This document shows, in pieces, positions 22,868 through 34,797 of a stretch of DNA of 64,000 nucleotides (the first letter of the stretch is position 1; each line of letters opens with the position of its first letter). Source of the stretch: Gaertneriomyces semiglobifer (lineage: Eukaryota; Chytridiomycota; Chytridiomycetes; Spizellomycetales; Spizellomycetaceae). The DNA lies in assembly GCA_025558075.1 (NCBI GenBank), contig JAHLKF010000004.1, positions 248,001-312,000 of the forward strand, written 5' to 3'. The notes beneath the pieces are model-generated. The model did not search any database. It was not told where the DNA came from and worked only from the letters and a program-made list of their open reading frames with translations. A program made the position numbers and the translations under genes.

Positions 22868-24108
22868 ATGGATGTTACTTGCCGTACTTGTCGAGAGCCG
22901 ATTATAGGTCCTCATGTGAATGCCAATAGCCATAAGTTCCACGCGGCGTGCTTCGTGTTAGTACGTCCTCCTGGTTGTTTCTCACTCTGACTTACCAAAC
23001 GTGATGTTAATGTGGCATTTGTCGTAGATGTCACCAGTGTCTCGAGCCTTTCCCGGAAAATGTCTTCTTTGAAGCAGACGGTGGTTTCTTTTGCGAATTC
23101 GACTACACCGTTCTGCATGGGTATGTGGTATGTTCACATTACGACGATGGCATGTTCACCAACCATCCCCATCATTTAGTCCGCGTTGTGGGCGTTGCGG
23201 TGAATTGATCCGTGGAAAATGCATAACGGCAATGGACGTTAAGTGGCATGCCGAACATTTTACCTGCGTCTCTTGTGGAAAACCGCTTGTTGGGACAACA
23301 TTTGTTCGCAAGAACAACAAACCACACTGTAAGCCATGTGCGGAAAAGATCATCACCCGCGAGAAACAAGTCGAAATCTGTGAACGCTGCAAGAAGCCAC
23401 TCAAAAATAACCCCAATGACTATGTACTCATTCTCGACAACAAAAAGTTCCACGCCCATCACTTCAGCTGCGTCATTTGCAAAGAACCTTTAGGACCAGA
23501 CTGCAGAATACATGATGGGAAACTCTATTGTGCTGCGGATCTCGAGCGTTCGACAATGAAAGTCTGTCAGGCTTGCCGCCGGCCGATTCAGGGTCGGTCG
23601 GTAACTGCTCTGGGAAAGCAATATCACCTTGAGGTACCGTTGAATAGTTCGTGTTGCCTGTACATCGGATGCTTACGTCCCCGTTAAAGCACTTCGTTTG
23701 CTCGAAATGTGAAAAACCATTCAACTCCAGCGTATACTGGGAGCTCAAAGGCAAGCCATATTGTGAGATACACTACCACGAGCTTCTTGGTGAGCTCTGT
23801 GGGCTTTGCTGCGAGCCTATTTCCGGAAGTAGTAAGTATATTCTGACTTTTTGTCATACCGAAACATGTGGCCAACGCACTTGTACGCAGCGATTCAGGC
23901 CATGTCTCGAAAATGGTGCGAGAAGCATTTCATGTGCATGGCTTGTTTGTCGCCTCTCATTGGGCAAGGGACCAGCGGCCAGTTTGTTGAATGGGACTCC
24001 AAACCGTTTTGCAAAAGATGCTTTGAAAAGCTTCCAGCGCAAGTGCGTAATCGGGTGGGAAAAGAAGTTGAGCGAGAGAAGAAGATTGCAGCTGCAGTCA
24101 AGGCATAA
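22868..24108 (+). CDS. LIMS1-like: PINCH-type protein with five LIM domains
   Basis: Five LIM zinc domains fill the 331-residue product, the size of animal PINCH (LIMS1). PINCH binds integrin-linked kinase and parvin at adhesion sites. Exons: 22868-22956, 23028-23120, 23180-23633, 23690-23831, 23891-24108. LIM1 begins CRTCREP, LIM2 CGRCGEL, LIM3 CERCKKP, LIM4 CQACRRP, LIM5 CGLCCEP. LIM4 reads [20 protein letters not shown], almost as in animal PINCH, and LIM5 has the PINCH-specific WC in place of the usual WH (RKWCEKHF). The tail CKRCFEKLPAQVRNRV also matches PINCH rather than paxillin. Intron 1 uses a GTTAGT donor. The PINCH call is firm on architecture; its partners in this organism are unknown. 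Confidence 0.92.
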
Positions 24109-24396
24109 TGAAAGTAACAATGAATAGAACCAATAACGTAGCCCTTCTTCACATCATCATCGTGACCGATGGTCAGCATGCGCACGTAGTAATTTGCAAG
24201 GGAAGCTCATTATCATTATCAACCAAAATCTATATGTATGAAAAAGCTGCGATTACTGCAGGATATCAGTTAATCCAACTGGTATTTGCGCCACGATACC
24301 AGTACGGACTGTGGTCTGAACAATTGGTCGTAGCGATGCAAGTTGCCGAGCAGAGGCTGCCACATAACCTCCTGAAAAACGGCAAGCTCCTGTTCC
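24109..24396. other. Convergent spacer between PINCH and SRP19
   Basis: 288 bp holding the 3' ends of both genes. Nothing further recognised. Confidence 0.4.
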
Positions 24397-25074
24397 CTAC
24401 TTCTTTTTTCCCTTCTTCTTGCTGGCAGCAGGTGGTGTACTACTTTCCTTCACAAGTTCTTTGATGTTCTTTGATATTTCGCTCCTGCTAGCCGCTGCCA
24501 TTGCTACCATTTTCGGATCGCCCTCATTCACTGCTTGCTCTACTTGGTCGTATACTCGGGCAATCTCCTTCAACAGGTCCATTTTTGTACGAATTCTCGC
24601 ATTAAGTGGTGCATTCGTCGTTAGGTTTTTGATTTGCACCTTCAATCGGCCCATTACCAGTGGATCGGCGGGATGTCGTTTTTCGGTGTCCACCAGACAA
24701 GGAAGGCCCAGCATTCGAACACATTCGGTCATATATACAATCGACGGCGGGGACGCACTGCAAAGCTCTTTGGGCAGTCTCCGGCCCAATCTGTGAGGTC
24801 TTGTTGCATCAATGTAGACGGGATACACCGCTGTCCAACTGGCAACCGGCCGGAGGTAACTTTAGCATACACACGTCGCCCAATGTATTGTACAGGTGAA
24901 GTACCTCTTAGCAGCCTGCTTGATGGCCGCATCAGCTGGAGCATTTCTGGGAGGACGATGCCCCTCGGGTAGGGATGTTGATGAGGAAGCACCGGATGGA
25001 CCGGCGCCTTGTGACTGCTGCATTAGATGTACAGGAAGGTCGAAATCCATATTGTCAATGTCATCTGGATCCAT
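24397..25074 (-). CDS. SRP19: Signal recognition particle 19 kDa subunit
   Basis: SRP19 binds helices 6 and 8 of SRP RNA and prepares the particle for SRP54. Two exons (25074-24905 and 24838-24397) give 203 residues. An acidic, disordered N-terminus precedes the core, which starts TAVYPVYIDATRPHRLGRR with the YP..Y and GRR/P signature, continues through MLGLPCLVDTEKRHP and the GRLKVQIKN strand, and ends in the lysine-rich tail KKKGKKK found in eukaryotic SRP19. COX20 diverges 214 bp upstream. Confidence 0.93.
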
Positions 25075-25288
25075 TATGACGACTGCTGCTCCCAATCAAC
25101 ACCTCAAGTTCGTGGTTACGGTGCTGAGATCTTGGTTGTGTGCGTTATAAACTTATGTGTGTGCGGTCTGGATCTACTTTGTTACTATGCAACATTTTAT
25201 GGGCGAATGCACCACATCCTTTCGCGCTCAACAGTCCTTGATCGAGCAACTAAAAAAGTGCTGTCCAGACACAGTAATCTTGCCAGCG
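25075..25288. promoter_or_regulatory. Divergent promoter region SRP19/COX20
   Basis: Only 214 bp separate the two ATGs, which face away from each other, so both promoters must lie here or overlap. No known motif was identified with confidence. Confidence 0.5.
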
Positions 25289-25962
25289 ATGAGCGAACAA
25301 GGGGCGGGCGATACCCCTGTCACAGTCCGGGAAACTGCCGCAAAGCTTCCTCCAGGCATCCCATTCGATCCTACTAAAAAACCAGATCTCCTGGATGTTG
25401 CAAAGGTAAAGGCCCACGACAATGGCCTGTGGCGTTTCCTCGCTAACCGCGCTAGGGATACTGATGGGAGGCCCTTTTCTAATAGAGCATACAACCAAAA
25501 GATTTGAAACTGGAAAATGTCGCCAAAACGCCATGTGCTAGGCAGGCCCTTCTGTACGGCATAGGCGCCGGGGTTGCGCTTGCTGCTACCCGCTTTCTGG
25601 CAACGCGTGCGTCACCGAGTATTCTTTGGCCGTGGCCGATCTGAATGGCATGTTCTGACCCGATCATTCTGTCCAAAAGGGCGACTACTTTCATCAGGGA
25701 ACTGGGGATTCGCTTCATTTGGAGCAGTTTCAATGTTATCATGGTAAACATCCATGCGCCCGACTTCATTGCGCAACTTCTTTCCCAAACGCAGCATGAG
25801 GTCTTAACATTACTATCTATCTGAATACTTTTTCTGATCAGGGAGTTTTGTCGATACCAGCGACGCGTGGTGCAAGAGCAATTAGATGCTATGGCGGCGG
25901 AGACCCACCGGAAGCTCGAGCAAGACCGTCGAGCAGGCACCGAGCGAGCCGAACGTCCATAA
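25289..25962 (+). CDS. COX20: Cytochrome c oxidase assembly protein COX20
   Basis: Inner mitochondrial membrane chaperone for newly made COX2. Four small exons (25289-25405, 25486-25606, 25680-25743, 25842-25962) give 140 residues. The family hallmark VAKTPCARQALLYGIGAG opens the first hydrophobic segment; a second follows in SSGNWGFASFGAVSMLSW, then the EFCRYQRR motif matching the C(R/N)Y motif of COX20. The C-terminus is a charged helix. Every junction keeps the frame. Its stop codon lies 34 bp from the STT4 stop on the other strand. Confidence 0.92.
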
Positions 25963-25996
25963 GCGCCAAGCATGCTTGATGGCGTGGAGTTCAAGC

Positions 25997-28900
25997 TCAA
26001 TAAGGAATTCCGTTTTGGAGATACTGGAATTTGTCGTACAGGCCACTGAAACCGAACGGTGTTACTGCTAGAACTGGCGTTGACAGCACTCGCACACCGA
26101 GCAACATACCTCCGGGTGTTTTCGTGTGATTGCCGGATGCAGGCGAGCATGAACTCAGCTGCTTGCCGTTCCGTTTTATCCAGGTGGAATCGTTCTCGTA
26201 GTTTCCGTGTGGTTCCTTCCCCTATGAAAATGAAGGGCGTATTAGATCAATGCATCGATTGAGGGTACTGAGGTAGCAGTTAGTATTACCTTTGAAACAT
26301 GGGAGTCCAGAATCCATCATCAGCGAGACCATCTGCACAATTTCCTCTGCGTATGGTCTACATGCCAGGTAGGCCTTGACACACAGTTCTCGGAACAGCT
26401 GATATTGCGGCGTGTCAGTGTCGCCACCCATAACCTGTACCATTTCGGCTGTGAGCTTGAACGGCGATACTTCGAGAATTCCACCGCCAGGTGCAATGGA
26501 TAGCATAAACCCGAAATCGATGTGGACCATATGACCGTCTCGGTCGTACATGATGTTTCCGTTATGTCGATCCTTGATTTGCAGGATGTAGAGGATCACA
26601 GAGTAAGCAGCCAAGCTCCGGATAAACTCGTACTGAGCTTTTCTGAAAGGCAAAGAGTTCTCTTTGCCAAAAGTGGCAAGGAACCAGCTGTGCAAATTGT
26701 TCACTTGTTCCCTGCCCATCATGTCTCGCGAAATCGACCTAGGAATCACTTCAATGACACCGCACTGTGTGTATAAAAGGATTAGAGAGAGTCGCTCCCC
26801 GACAACGGAAACAACGGCTTACCCCAGGGGCGGTGGCTACTACTCGGTACGGGAACAAGTATAAGTCGAGACCAGCCTTTTCAAAAACGCTCTTAAAGAT
26901 GCTGATCAACTGAAGGGCCAGCAAATCCTGCCGGCAGTCATCCCCGACTTTAAAGATTGAAGACATCCAACGTTCTCGCTCGCCGGAATTGGCGACAGAC
27001 AAACGGGAAGCGACCCGGGTGACAGCAATTGTTTCTTCCTCCTCATTTTCATCAGCGCTTTGAACTTTAAATGTCGCCATGAACGGGGCTTTGGCATGGC
27101 TCTGCAGTGGCCTCCCTGAAGCGTAGTCGATGTCCACAACTATGCTTTCTGGGTTCGTCGGCAGGTATACACCGACCTCTACTTTGATCTTTGCAATCTC
27201 TTCGTCTATTTTCTTTTTCTTCTCTGGTTTCGAGGCGCCGGACTCCACCAATGGCTTGAGCTTCCCGGAAATGCCCGTTACTTCACTGAAAAAGCGGAAC
27301 TCCCGTTCGTAAAATCGTTTGTCAGATCCGGACAAACTTGCAATGATTTTTTGCTGAATTCGTTCGAGAGTTGGCTTCAGCGAATCTGGTGCGTCAGCAA
27401 CGCCTTCCTTGTTAAATTTGTACATATTGGCGTTCATATTCCAGATGATTTGGTGAGCAAACAGCTGCGAGGTCTTTGCAGCGTACAGAATGAAATGTTC
27501 AATATAGCCGACGGTGTCATAGCGCAGAGCTTGAACCATTTGCGGAATATAGAAGAAAACATGATCCACTGGGAAGTACTCAAGTACGCGCACCGCATAT
27601 TGGAGAATCCACGGTTGCATTTTGTACTGTTGGCCCAGCAGGGATACCGCAGAGACAGGGGGCACTGATTTCCAGAAAAGAATGAATCTGAGCTGGTCAC
27701 CACCACTCTTTAGGATGAAGGGTAAAGCCTCAGGAACATCCATCACAAACGAGGGCGATCGATTCACAAGTGCGGTAACCGCTGAACTGAGGTGTTCACC
27801 CACGTTGCTGAAGCGCCGCGACATCTGAACGGCAACGCGTGGGTTGATACTCCATGCAGTAGTCGCCATCTTCTCCCAGTTGCCGCTCCTGTCTCTATCT
27901 GGGAACTCCGGAATCCCAGCACTCTTCCCACCTTTCTCTCCAAGGGGATATAACCAAGCAGCCAGTCGCTGTATTTCATTCTCCAGCAGCACAAGCAGGA
28001 GTTGTTGCGCATCTTGTAAATGTATCCGTCCAGATTGGCTCGGAGTCAACCAAGCGAGTTTGAAAAACCTGCCCCGCGGTGACTCCAAAATGGTCGGGGT
28101 TCCCCCGCCGGGCTGCAAGCCGCGGATATTTTTGTACAAGGTAATGATAATGTCCAGTTCGCGCTTCTCAACTCTGCCAAACATTGGGGGTACCTCGAAC
28201 CACTTGATGGCGTCATCAAGAACACTTGTCCAGACGACGTACGCAGATGGGTCATGTAAGGAACCGAGATAATCCCCTATCTGCGTCCCCAGCAGAAGCA
28301 GCAAGAAATATGCTTCGCCAATCGCCCATGATGGCCGAACAGAATGGATATGTTCATGGGCAATCTGGTACAGTTGGAGGTACAGCTTGACCATATCATT
28401 GCTTTGGACGCGCGCTGATTTGAAACGGTCCAGTAAGAAACGGATCCAACTTAGATGCACAACTGCAAATTCGGCGGGATCCAGAGGTTTACGCGATGGA
28501 CTGTACGTCATCTTGGAGTAGAAGGGGTTACTTGAACGCGGGTTTTGCTGATAGAGCCCTTTCTTCTCCTGCGTAGTGGTTTCCCAAACCGCTACCAAAT
28601 GTCCCATCACTCTAGGAGCAAGCTCAGGTTTTGAAGACATCATCCAATCCCAGACCGAAATAGCCATATCCATTACGTCGGGCGTAAATGTTGTGATTGG
28701 TGTCCAACAAATCAACTCCAGCAGTTCATCTTCGCCTTTGTCGTTGATAAGTACGAGTGCAGCCGCCCGATGCAGTATAGGATGTAACTTGATCATGAAA
28801 CTTTCGTCCTCAGAATGGGCAACCACTGCACGCAACTCCGCTCGAAGACTTTCAGATATTTTGCCGAAAGGATCCCTATGCAATCGATTGGACGAGTTCA

Positions 28901-31900
28901 ACAGGCCCAACATTCCTTTTACTTCTCCAAAGTAGAGCGCTTGCTTGCCCATTGATCTAACAATCAACGATGCAATCTCGCTGCTGGAACAGAATTGACC
29001 CAGAAGAGACATCAGGTCCGATCCCTGACCAAGCGCCAGCTCCGGAAAGTTTGTATGCAGGTCCAGCATGTATCCTTGAATCATCCCCATGGTCTCGCTA
29101 GAAGATTGCTGAACAGCAACGCTCATCCATTTCGAAGCGCAATCAAAGAACATTTTCGAGGCAGCTTGCAAATCGGCGACATCCATGAACGATAGCTCCA
29201 CACCCACTTTGTCTTGAAGGAGCGCTTTCCGCTGCCCGTTCGAATACATCTTGATATCTAAATACTGGAGTAAATCCAGCATTAGGCTAACGGCCTTTCT
29301 ATTCCAAAGCAACCCAGGGAATGCAGCCAGCAACCGATGCAAGGTTCTGACGGCAAATCTGCGTGCATTGTCCAGCCTGCATGCGGCAGTGTACAACAGT
29401 TTTAAGGCATAGTCTTCAACAACTGCGGCAATTCCCTCCCTTCCTTTTAGTCGTTTGGCAAAGAACGCGTTCAATACTTCCTCGCTTATACCCTGTAACA
29501 CCATGTAGACATCATCATTGTACAGACGCTCGTCCGTCAGGTATTCCAACATAATGAAGGAGTTGCTTTGGCCTCGCGACACCTCCAAAGCCCGCACACC
29601 CAATAGATAAGCGCATTTGCGGAATGACAGCGATTTAACATCACTGGCGCGATCGGGAAAAATAGAAATGAGGGTCTCCCGTATCCGTTGCTGCGTTACC
29701 TCAGGAGTGTCGTCTTTGAGGATACAATGTGCTTCCAAATCCGCTTGAAGAAAGTTCCCCTGAGCAACGAAGGTCATCGCCGGAGTACGCAATGCGATAT
29801 GCCTCAGCATCGACTGCCAACCACGTGGCCAGCTACCATCAGCATTCATGACACACATGACAGCACAAATCCAGAAGTCGCGAAATCCTCGAAGTGACTC
29901 TCGGTCATCCTTCGAAAGCGGACGATGCTCCTCACAAAGGACGCTTGCCACCCACGCCATCTCCCGTAGTTCGGAAACAGGTGGTGATGGGACTTTCATG
30001 GCTCTTTCACGGAAGGCAATTAATGTCTCTTGTAAATACATCGCCGAGACTTGCGGCTCCTTAGCGATGCCACGCGCAATGGTGTGTCGTAGCTTCGTAC
30101 TTTTCTGGCAGTGGTGTCTTGTAATGCAGCCCATAACTAAATGCAAAACTTCTGGATTTGATGTTAATGCTATACTACCAAGCGATTCGAACACTAGGTC
30201 GCCCAGAGGATCGGAAGTGTCCTTCAGGTATGGTTCGTATCCGCTGGTGATGATGTTGTTGACCACATCCGTCTCGAGAAGTGGTGCTACCGTAGCCAAC
30301 GCCACGACGGAATTCTGTCGTGCTTGTGTCTCGTTAAATGGCGTATTCCATCGCTCGGAAATTGGTTGACCAGGGCCGGTAGCAAGGATCTCCAGAAAGC
30401 TTTCGACCGGAATGACGGCGTTTCCATCGTTTCTGATTGCAACTTTCATGCTCTTCAATAAAAGATTGCTTGCTCCTTGACGGAGGGCAGCAACCGAAGT
30501 GTGGTCATCGCCCCAATGAGTGAAAGCTGGCGCCGGTGTAGTCAGAAACTCTACAGCGATGCTGGAAATTGCATCGTTAACGAAGGGCGTTCGATGCATG
30601 ATAATCGCCAGTCCCTCCATGCAGGCGATGTATACTTCAACCCCAACCTGTCGCACAAAGTTGGCATTGTGATTCCGGAGTACTTCCACAGCTCGATCAA
30701 TCAGCTCGTCTTGAAGTTCGGGGACGTGTAGCGCACACAGGACGGCACACTGCACCATAACTGGCAGGAGCGGAGACTCTTCGTACTCTGATTGAACGAA
30801 GCCAGTATCCGCGTGTATCCGATATGATCGCCAACAGAGCTCGAAAAAATCGTGGATGTGAGCCCTGTGATCGCCTTTTTTGAATACGCTAACAAAGTCC
30901 CCATTGAAAAGAGTCTCCCACGTGCTCCTATGGCCGCTCTCGGAACCTGGGTGTAGAAAACCTCCAACCAAGACGTGTCGAACGCTGTCGAAAAGACCCT
31001 GAACAACTTTAGGCAACGAATACTGCCGCTCCGGGTACGTGTTTTCTCTTTGGAAAACATTGCCGTTTATCGCTTTCATTTGTTCAGCTCCGAGTATGGT
31101 TGCGGCGACATCATACCATCGGGGCAGGCTGCTGTGATTTACGCTGGCCGGCGCTCTGGTCAAGGCCGTGAGAGTTCCCATCAGCGAGAATAGACCGCTG
31201 TTAAACTTAACACGGGCTGCTTGTCATGCGCTTTTGTAAGAGAAAGGTTCGAGGAATTCGCCTAAATGCGGGAGTAACTCACATTGATTCCGCACGATCA
31301 GATTAACAAAACCACTGATCCAGTCCCAAACCGTACGGGTAATTTCGTCCCTTGTATCCGGAAACTTCTCTGCCACCAACAGTAGGCGGGATATAACTTC
31401 GAGCACAAAATCCTCGATGGCGTCGTAATCTACAGCAGCGATTAACGTTAGGCACTCTTTGAGAGGCTGGTACTCATGCGCCAGCTACCTTCAAAGCCTT
31501 CGAAATCATAGTCTGATATAGTATTCAGTAAGTCTACGCACTCCAAGCACAAAGGTATGACGGTCTCTCGGGACGCTCCTTCTGAAGCAAGCAGATACTC
31601 TAGCAACCCTGAGATTCCCGGATCGCGGAAGAGGTTCTAGGCAATAAATGGCAATCAGCATAACCACCCTTAGTAAAAGCTGGCATTGGTATCGTACCGG
31701 TAGGTCCTCTGTATACGGTTTTGTTTCCCGTCGGCCCGAGTAGTAGTCTGCCAAAGCGGCCGAGCATAGAGCCATGATATCCGCCAAATCATCTTCGCCG
31801 CTTTTACCGAACCCAGCAGCGATGTCGGCTGCCTCGCATAATAAAGAGAGAGACTCCGACGACTCCCCGACTCTGCGCAGAGGCGTTAGCTTGACTGTGC

Positions 31901-31956
31901 TTTGAAAGATGTGGGTACTTGAATTTCAACGAGCACAAATCTCACCTATAGAACAT
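25997..31956 (-). CDS. STT4: Phosphatidylinositol 4-kinase III alpha
   Basis: Makes PI4P at the plasma membrane, feeding PI(4,5)P2 synthesis. The modelled exons (31956-31946, 31899-31698, 31636-31489, 31429-31296, 31205-26823, 26764-26290, 26221-26110, 26045-25997) sum to 1837 residues, in the fungal STT4 range. A long HEAT-like N-terminal region is followed by the lipid kinase unique region (LPTNPESIVVDIDYASGRPL) and the kinase domain: GDDCRQDLLALQ, FPYRVVATAPG, LQIKDRHNGNIM (catalytic loop) and HIDFGFML (activation loop). It ends in NGIPY, the conserved STT4 tail. Two points are uncertain. The first exon would be just 11 bases. The intron near 31206-31295 needs a GTGCGG donor, because the stronger-looking GTGAGT/AACAG pair breaks the frame. 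Confidence 0.93.
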
Positions 31957-32355
31957 TTTCTAAATGACAACTGAGCGTCAGGCCTTGGGCAAGTTGAACC
32001 AGAGTATCAGACGCTACAACATTGCTGTAGGATGAGGGTTGAATGCTGTATTATCCGTGCTATTACTGTCAGTCGAATGGACCATGACAGGGTGCCAAGA
32101 TGAACGCGGAGGGTAAAATTCTGGCGGCTCGCACCCGGTCATAGAACTGGACGGCGCAAGCAAGAGTCTGAGTGCCACCTTTTAGAACACTGTAGCGCAG
32201 TGCAGAGAAAAGCGGAACGTTGTGAACGTCTGGGACCGAAATCGTGAGACGGTAGGCACACAACTACGTTGTCAGCTCAAATGGTTTACTCTAATCTGTT
32301 GGTGTTGTGTCATAGGAACTTGCGCCTTTTTCAAATCCCATAAATCAAATCAACT
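31957..32355. promoter_or_regulatory. Divergent spacer STT4/DUF2470 gene
   Basis: 399 bp between the modelled start codons. A 64-codon minus-strand ORF (32263-32069) could be an upstream STT4 exon or leader, but no homology supports it. Promoters of both genes are expected here. Confidence 0.4.
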
Positions 32356-33144
32356 ATGTCTGTTCGTCGCGGCAAGTCAAAGGTGGATCCCCTGGCACCA
32401 CATGAGGAGACATTGCTGAAGCTCATTAACGCCCAAAAGGACCATCTTGTGAGTAGATTGTCACAACTGACGCTCTTTAACCTTCCGATCTAATCCATAC
32501 CGCCGCAACAGAAACTTTTCACTTTGTACTTTGCCAACGCTCGAGAAGCTGACTCCCCTCGTGTGACAGAAGTTGACCATGCGGGGTTGACTCTTCGTTA
32601 CCGTGAAAAATCGTTTGTCTCCAAGTCCAACGAGTTGGTTGACAAAGAGATTCGCATTCAGTTCAATACCCCCGCGTATGATCTTGACGGCGCAAAGAAG
32701 CAGATCGCCGTGTTGGTGAAAGAAGCAAGGGATGTGACGAGCACCAAGGTGGACAAAACGTATGTTCCACCCGGTCGGGAGCCACCACGACTGTTCATCC
32801 CACCAAGCCTGCAAACTGTTGTTTATGGTTTGGGCCTTTGGGGCCTTCTTTTGGCTGCCGGCTTCTATCACAACATCCCGCCAAAGATTGGATATTACCA
32901 TTATGCACTGGGAGGCCATGAACTTTTTAGAGGCGTTGCAATTGGTATCGGCGCCATACACGTTGTTGAAGCCGTGGTGGCTATCATCATAGGCATCACA
33001 TCTGGCATGCCGATGTGGGTCAACTTGCTGGTGGCGGTTTTGACCATACCTTTCGGTTTGTCAGCTATTGGACCTCATGTGAAATGCTGCAAGAAGAAAA
33101 GGATTAGAGATGGTAGGGACCAAGGGGGCATTGTTATTGGATGA
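32356..33144 (+). CDS. DUF2470 domain membrane protein
   Basis: Two exons (32356-32448, 32512-33144) encode 241 residues. The N-terminal half reads as a DUF2470 domain (LFTLYFANAREADSPRVTEV and GLTLRYREK), a split-barrel-associated fold also found beside FMN-binding and haem-utilisation domains. The C-terminal half has about three hydrophobic segments (around LGLWGLLLAAGFYHNI, VVEAVVAIIIGI and WVNLLVAVLTIPFGLSAIG) and a basic tail. Fungi commonly carry this DUF2470-plus-membrane arrangement; function is not established. The intron follows a short hydrophilic first exon. Confidence 0.8.
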
Positions 33145-33233
33145 AGTGAGATACATGGCCTGGCAGACCAACGAGGGATGAAGATTGTCTGAAACCAATA
33201 AATTAAAGTTCTAAATGCCTATCCAAAATTGAC

Positions 33234-34582
33234 CTACGCCGTGCCCCGCGCATGCGCCTTACCCAGTCTCCTTTCTCTCCTCAAAACCTTCTGCTCCCAT
33301 TCGACACGCTCCTTTCGGTACAGAAGCATTGCTACTCTGGCGTCTTCTACGGAACTATGCTGTCCACCATGAATGTCTAAACCTAACACCTTCTTCGCCA
33401 GTTTGCGCAATGCGGGCTTCTTAGTTCTCATCAAATCGTGAAACTTCCCGAAAGTAGCAGTATCTCTCTGCAATCTGGCTGGATGATTCAAAAAGAGCAC
33501 TTTGAAATCATTATGCAAGGCATGCCCAACAACTATTCGGTCCTTTATCAAATCCGCCACCCGCTGTTGGATTTCCTTGAACGGTTTCGCGCCCTTCAAC
33601 AATTCTGGCGTGATCCCCGAAACAAACGTTCTATAATCCGTAACTTCCTCCAAAGGCAGCACAAACTCATCCAAGACGGTATGACCGTGGAAATTTACTA
33701 GACTGACACGAGCCAACGCTGATAGTTCCCCATTGGGTCCAACTCCAACCATCTCACAATCCATTGCAAGATATTTCCCGATCTTGATCTTGGCAGTCTC
33801 GGAAGGAGCAACTTCGGAGGATGATGGTAATGCTGTTTGCACCGCTTCCTTTAACCCAGAAGCACGTTTCGCTTTACTTCGTGAGCCCTTGTCCACTCCT
33901 GACGCTACATTCCCATCCAGCTCATCTGACTCGTCGTCAGACGGCGCACTTCTCAAAGCGCCACCACCAAGTAGGTCAGAAAGAATAGACAAATCTCGCT
34001 GCTTCAATGCCTCATTGACACTAGGGTCAGCGGTATCCTTTTCATTAAATTCGTGGTACCACTCTTCGATAGAGCGTGTCGGAATGCCATCTACTGCCGG
34101 GCCATCACAACACTCCACTCGGACTGTTTTCTTTATAACTTTCGTTGTATGAATAGCTCCACCTGGGATGTCAAAGTCGGAATCGGAATCATTTTCCCCA
34201 CATTTAGATGGTGGCTCTGTGCCCATTTGCTGCTGCACCTCAGCCTTCTTGACCCTCTTTTCACCCACTGACTCTGTGATTTCTGCTGCATCTGCTTTCC
34301 GCTTCCGTGTTGGAGAAACCGGAACCAACTTCGTATCCGACTCTAATTTCGCCTTCTCATTTACTTTTCGCGTCTTCTTTGGTTTAACGTCCTTTTTTGT
34401 TTTCATCGTCCCCGAACTTGGCCCCTTGATTACCTGCGAGAGGAACGGTCAACGGGGAGCGCAACAATCAGGAAAAGGCACGAAAAACATACATTGGCTA
34501 GTTTCTTCCAATTCTGCGAGACGACCACCTTCTTGCCTGCAACGGCCTCCTTCTGCGGCATACTCGGCTTGTCAGAAGTCAT
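33234..34582 (-). CDS. REXO4: RNA exonuclease 4
   Basis: DEDDh 3'-5' exonuclease of the REX4 group, implicated in pre-rRNA processing in yeast. Two exons (34582-34493, 34433-33234) give 429 residues. The N-terminus has SQNWKKL, typical of Rex4, then a long Lys/Ser-rich linker likely nuclear-targeting. The nuclease core contains AMDCEMVGV (Exo I, Asp and Glu), [12 protein letters not shown] (Exo II Asp) and [11 protein letters not shown] (Exo III His and Asp), so the active site looks intact. Upstream in-frame codons begin with TTG; the first ATG at 34582 is taken. Confidence 0.93.
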
Positions 34583-34797
34583 AATGGTCCTATTGCCGGC
34601 AATGGGTGTTGGCTTTCGAATGTAAATCGTTGGCCCAATTTTGGACCCAAAATTCAACTCAACCTCGCTTGGGGTTTAGGGTTTCGCTTTCAAGGTCCGC
34701 TACGCGTGGATATTCTTCCAGTTCAACTTCAACGGAAAACTGTTACTGGCAGTTGACGCTCTTCGGAGCGGTGTAATCTGATATTCTGCAGAGGAAA

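Noticed and set aside
32356..33144. Vma12/TMEM199-type V-ATPase assembly factor
   Set aside because: Size and C-terminal spans were suggestive, but the N-terminal half reads as DUF2470 and no Vma12 motif is present.
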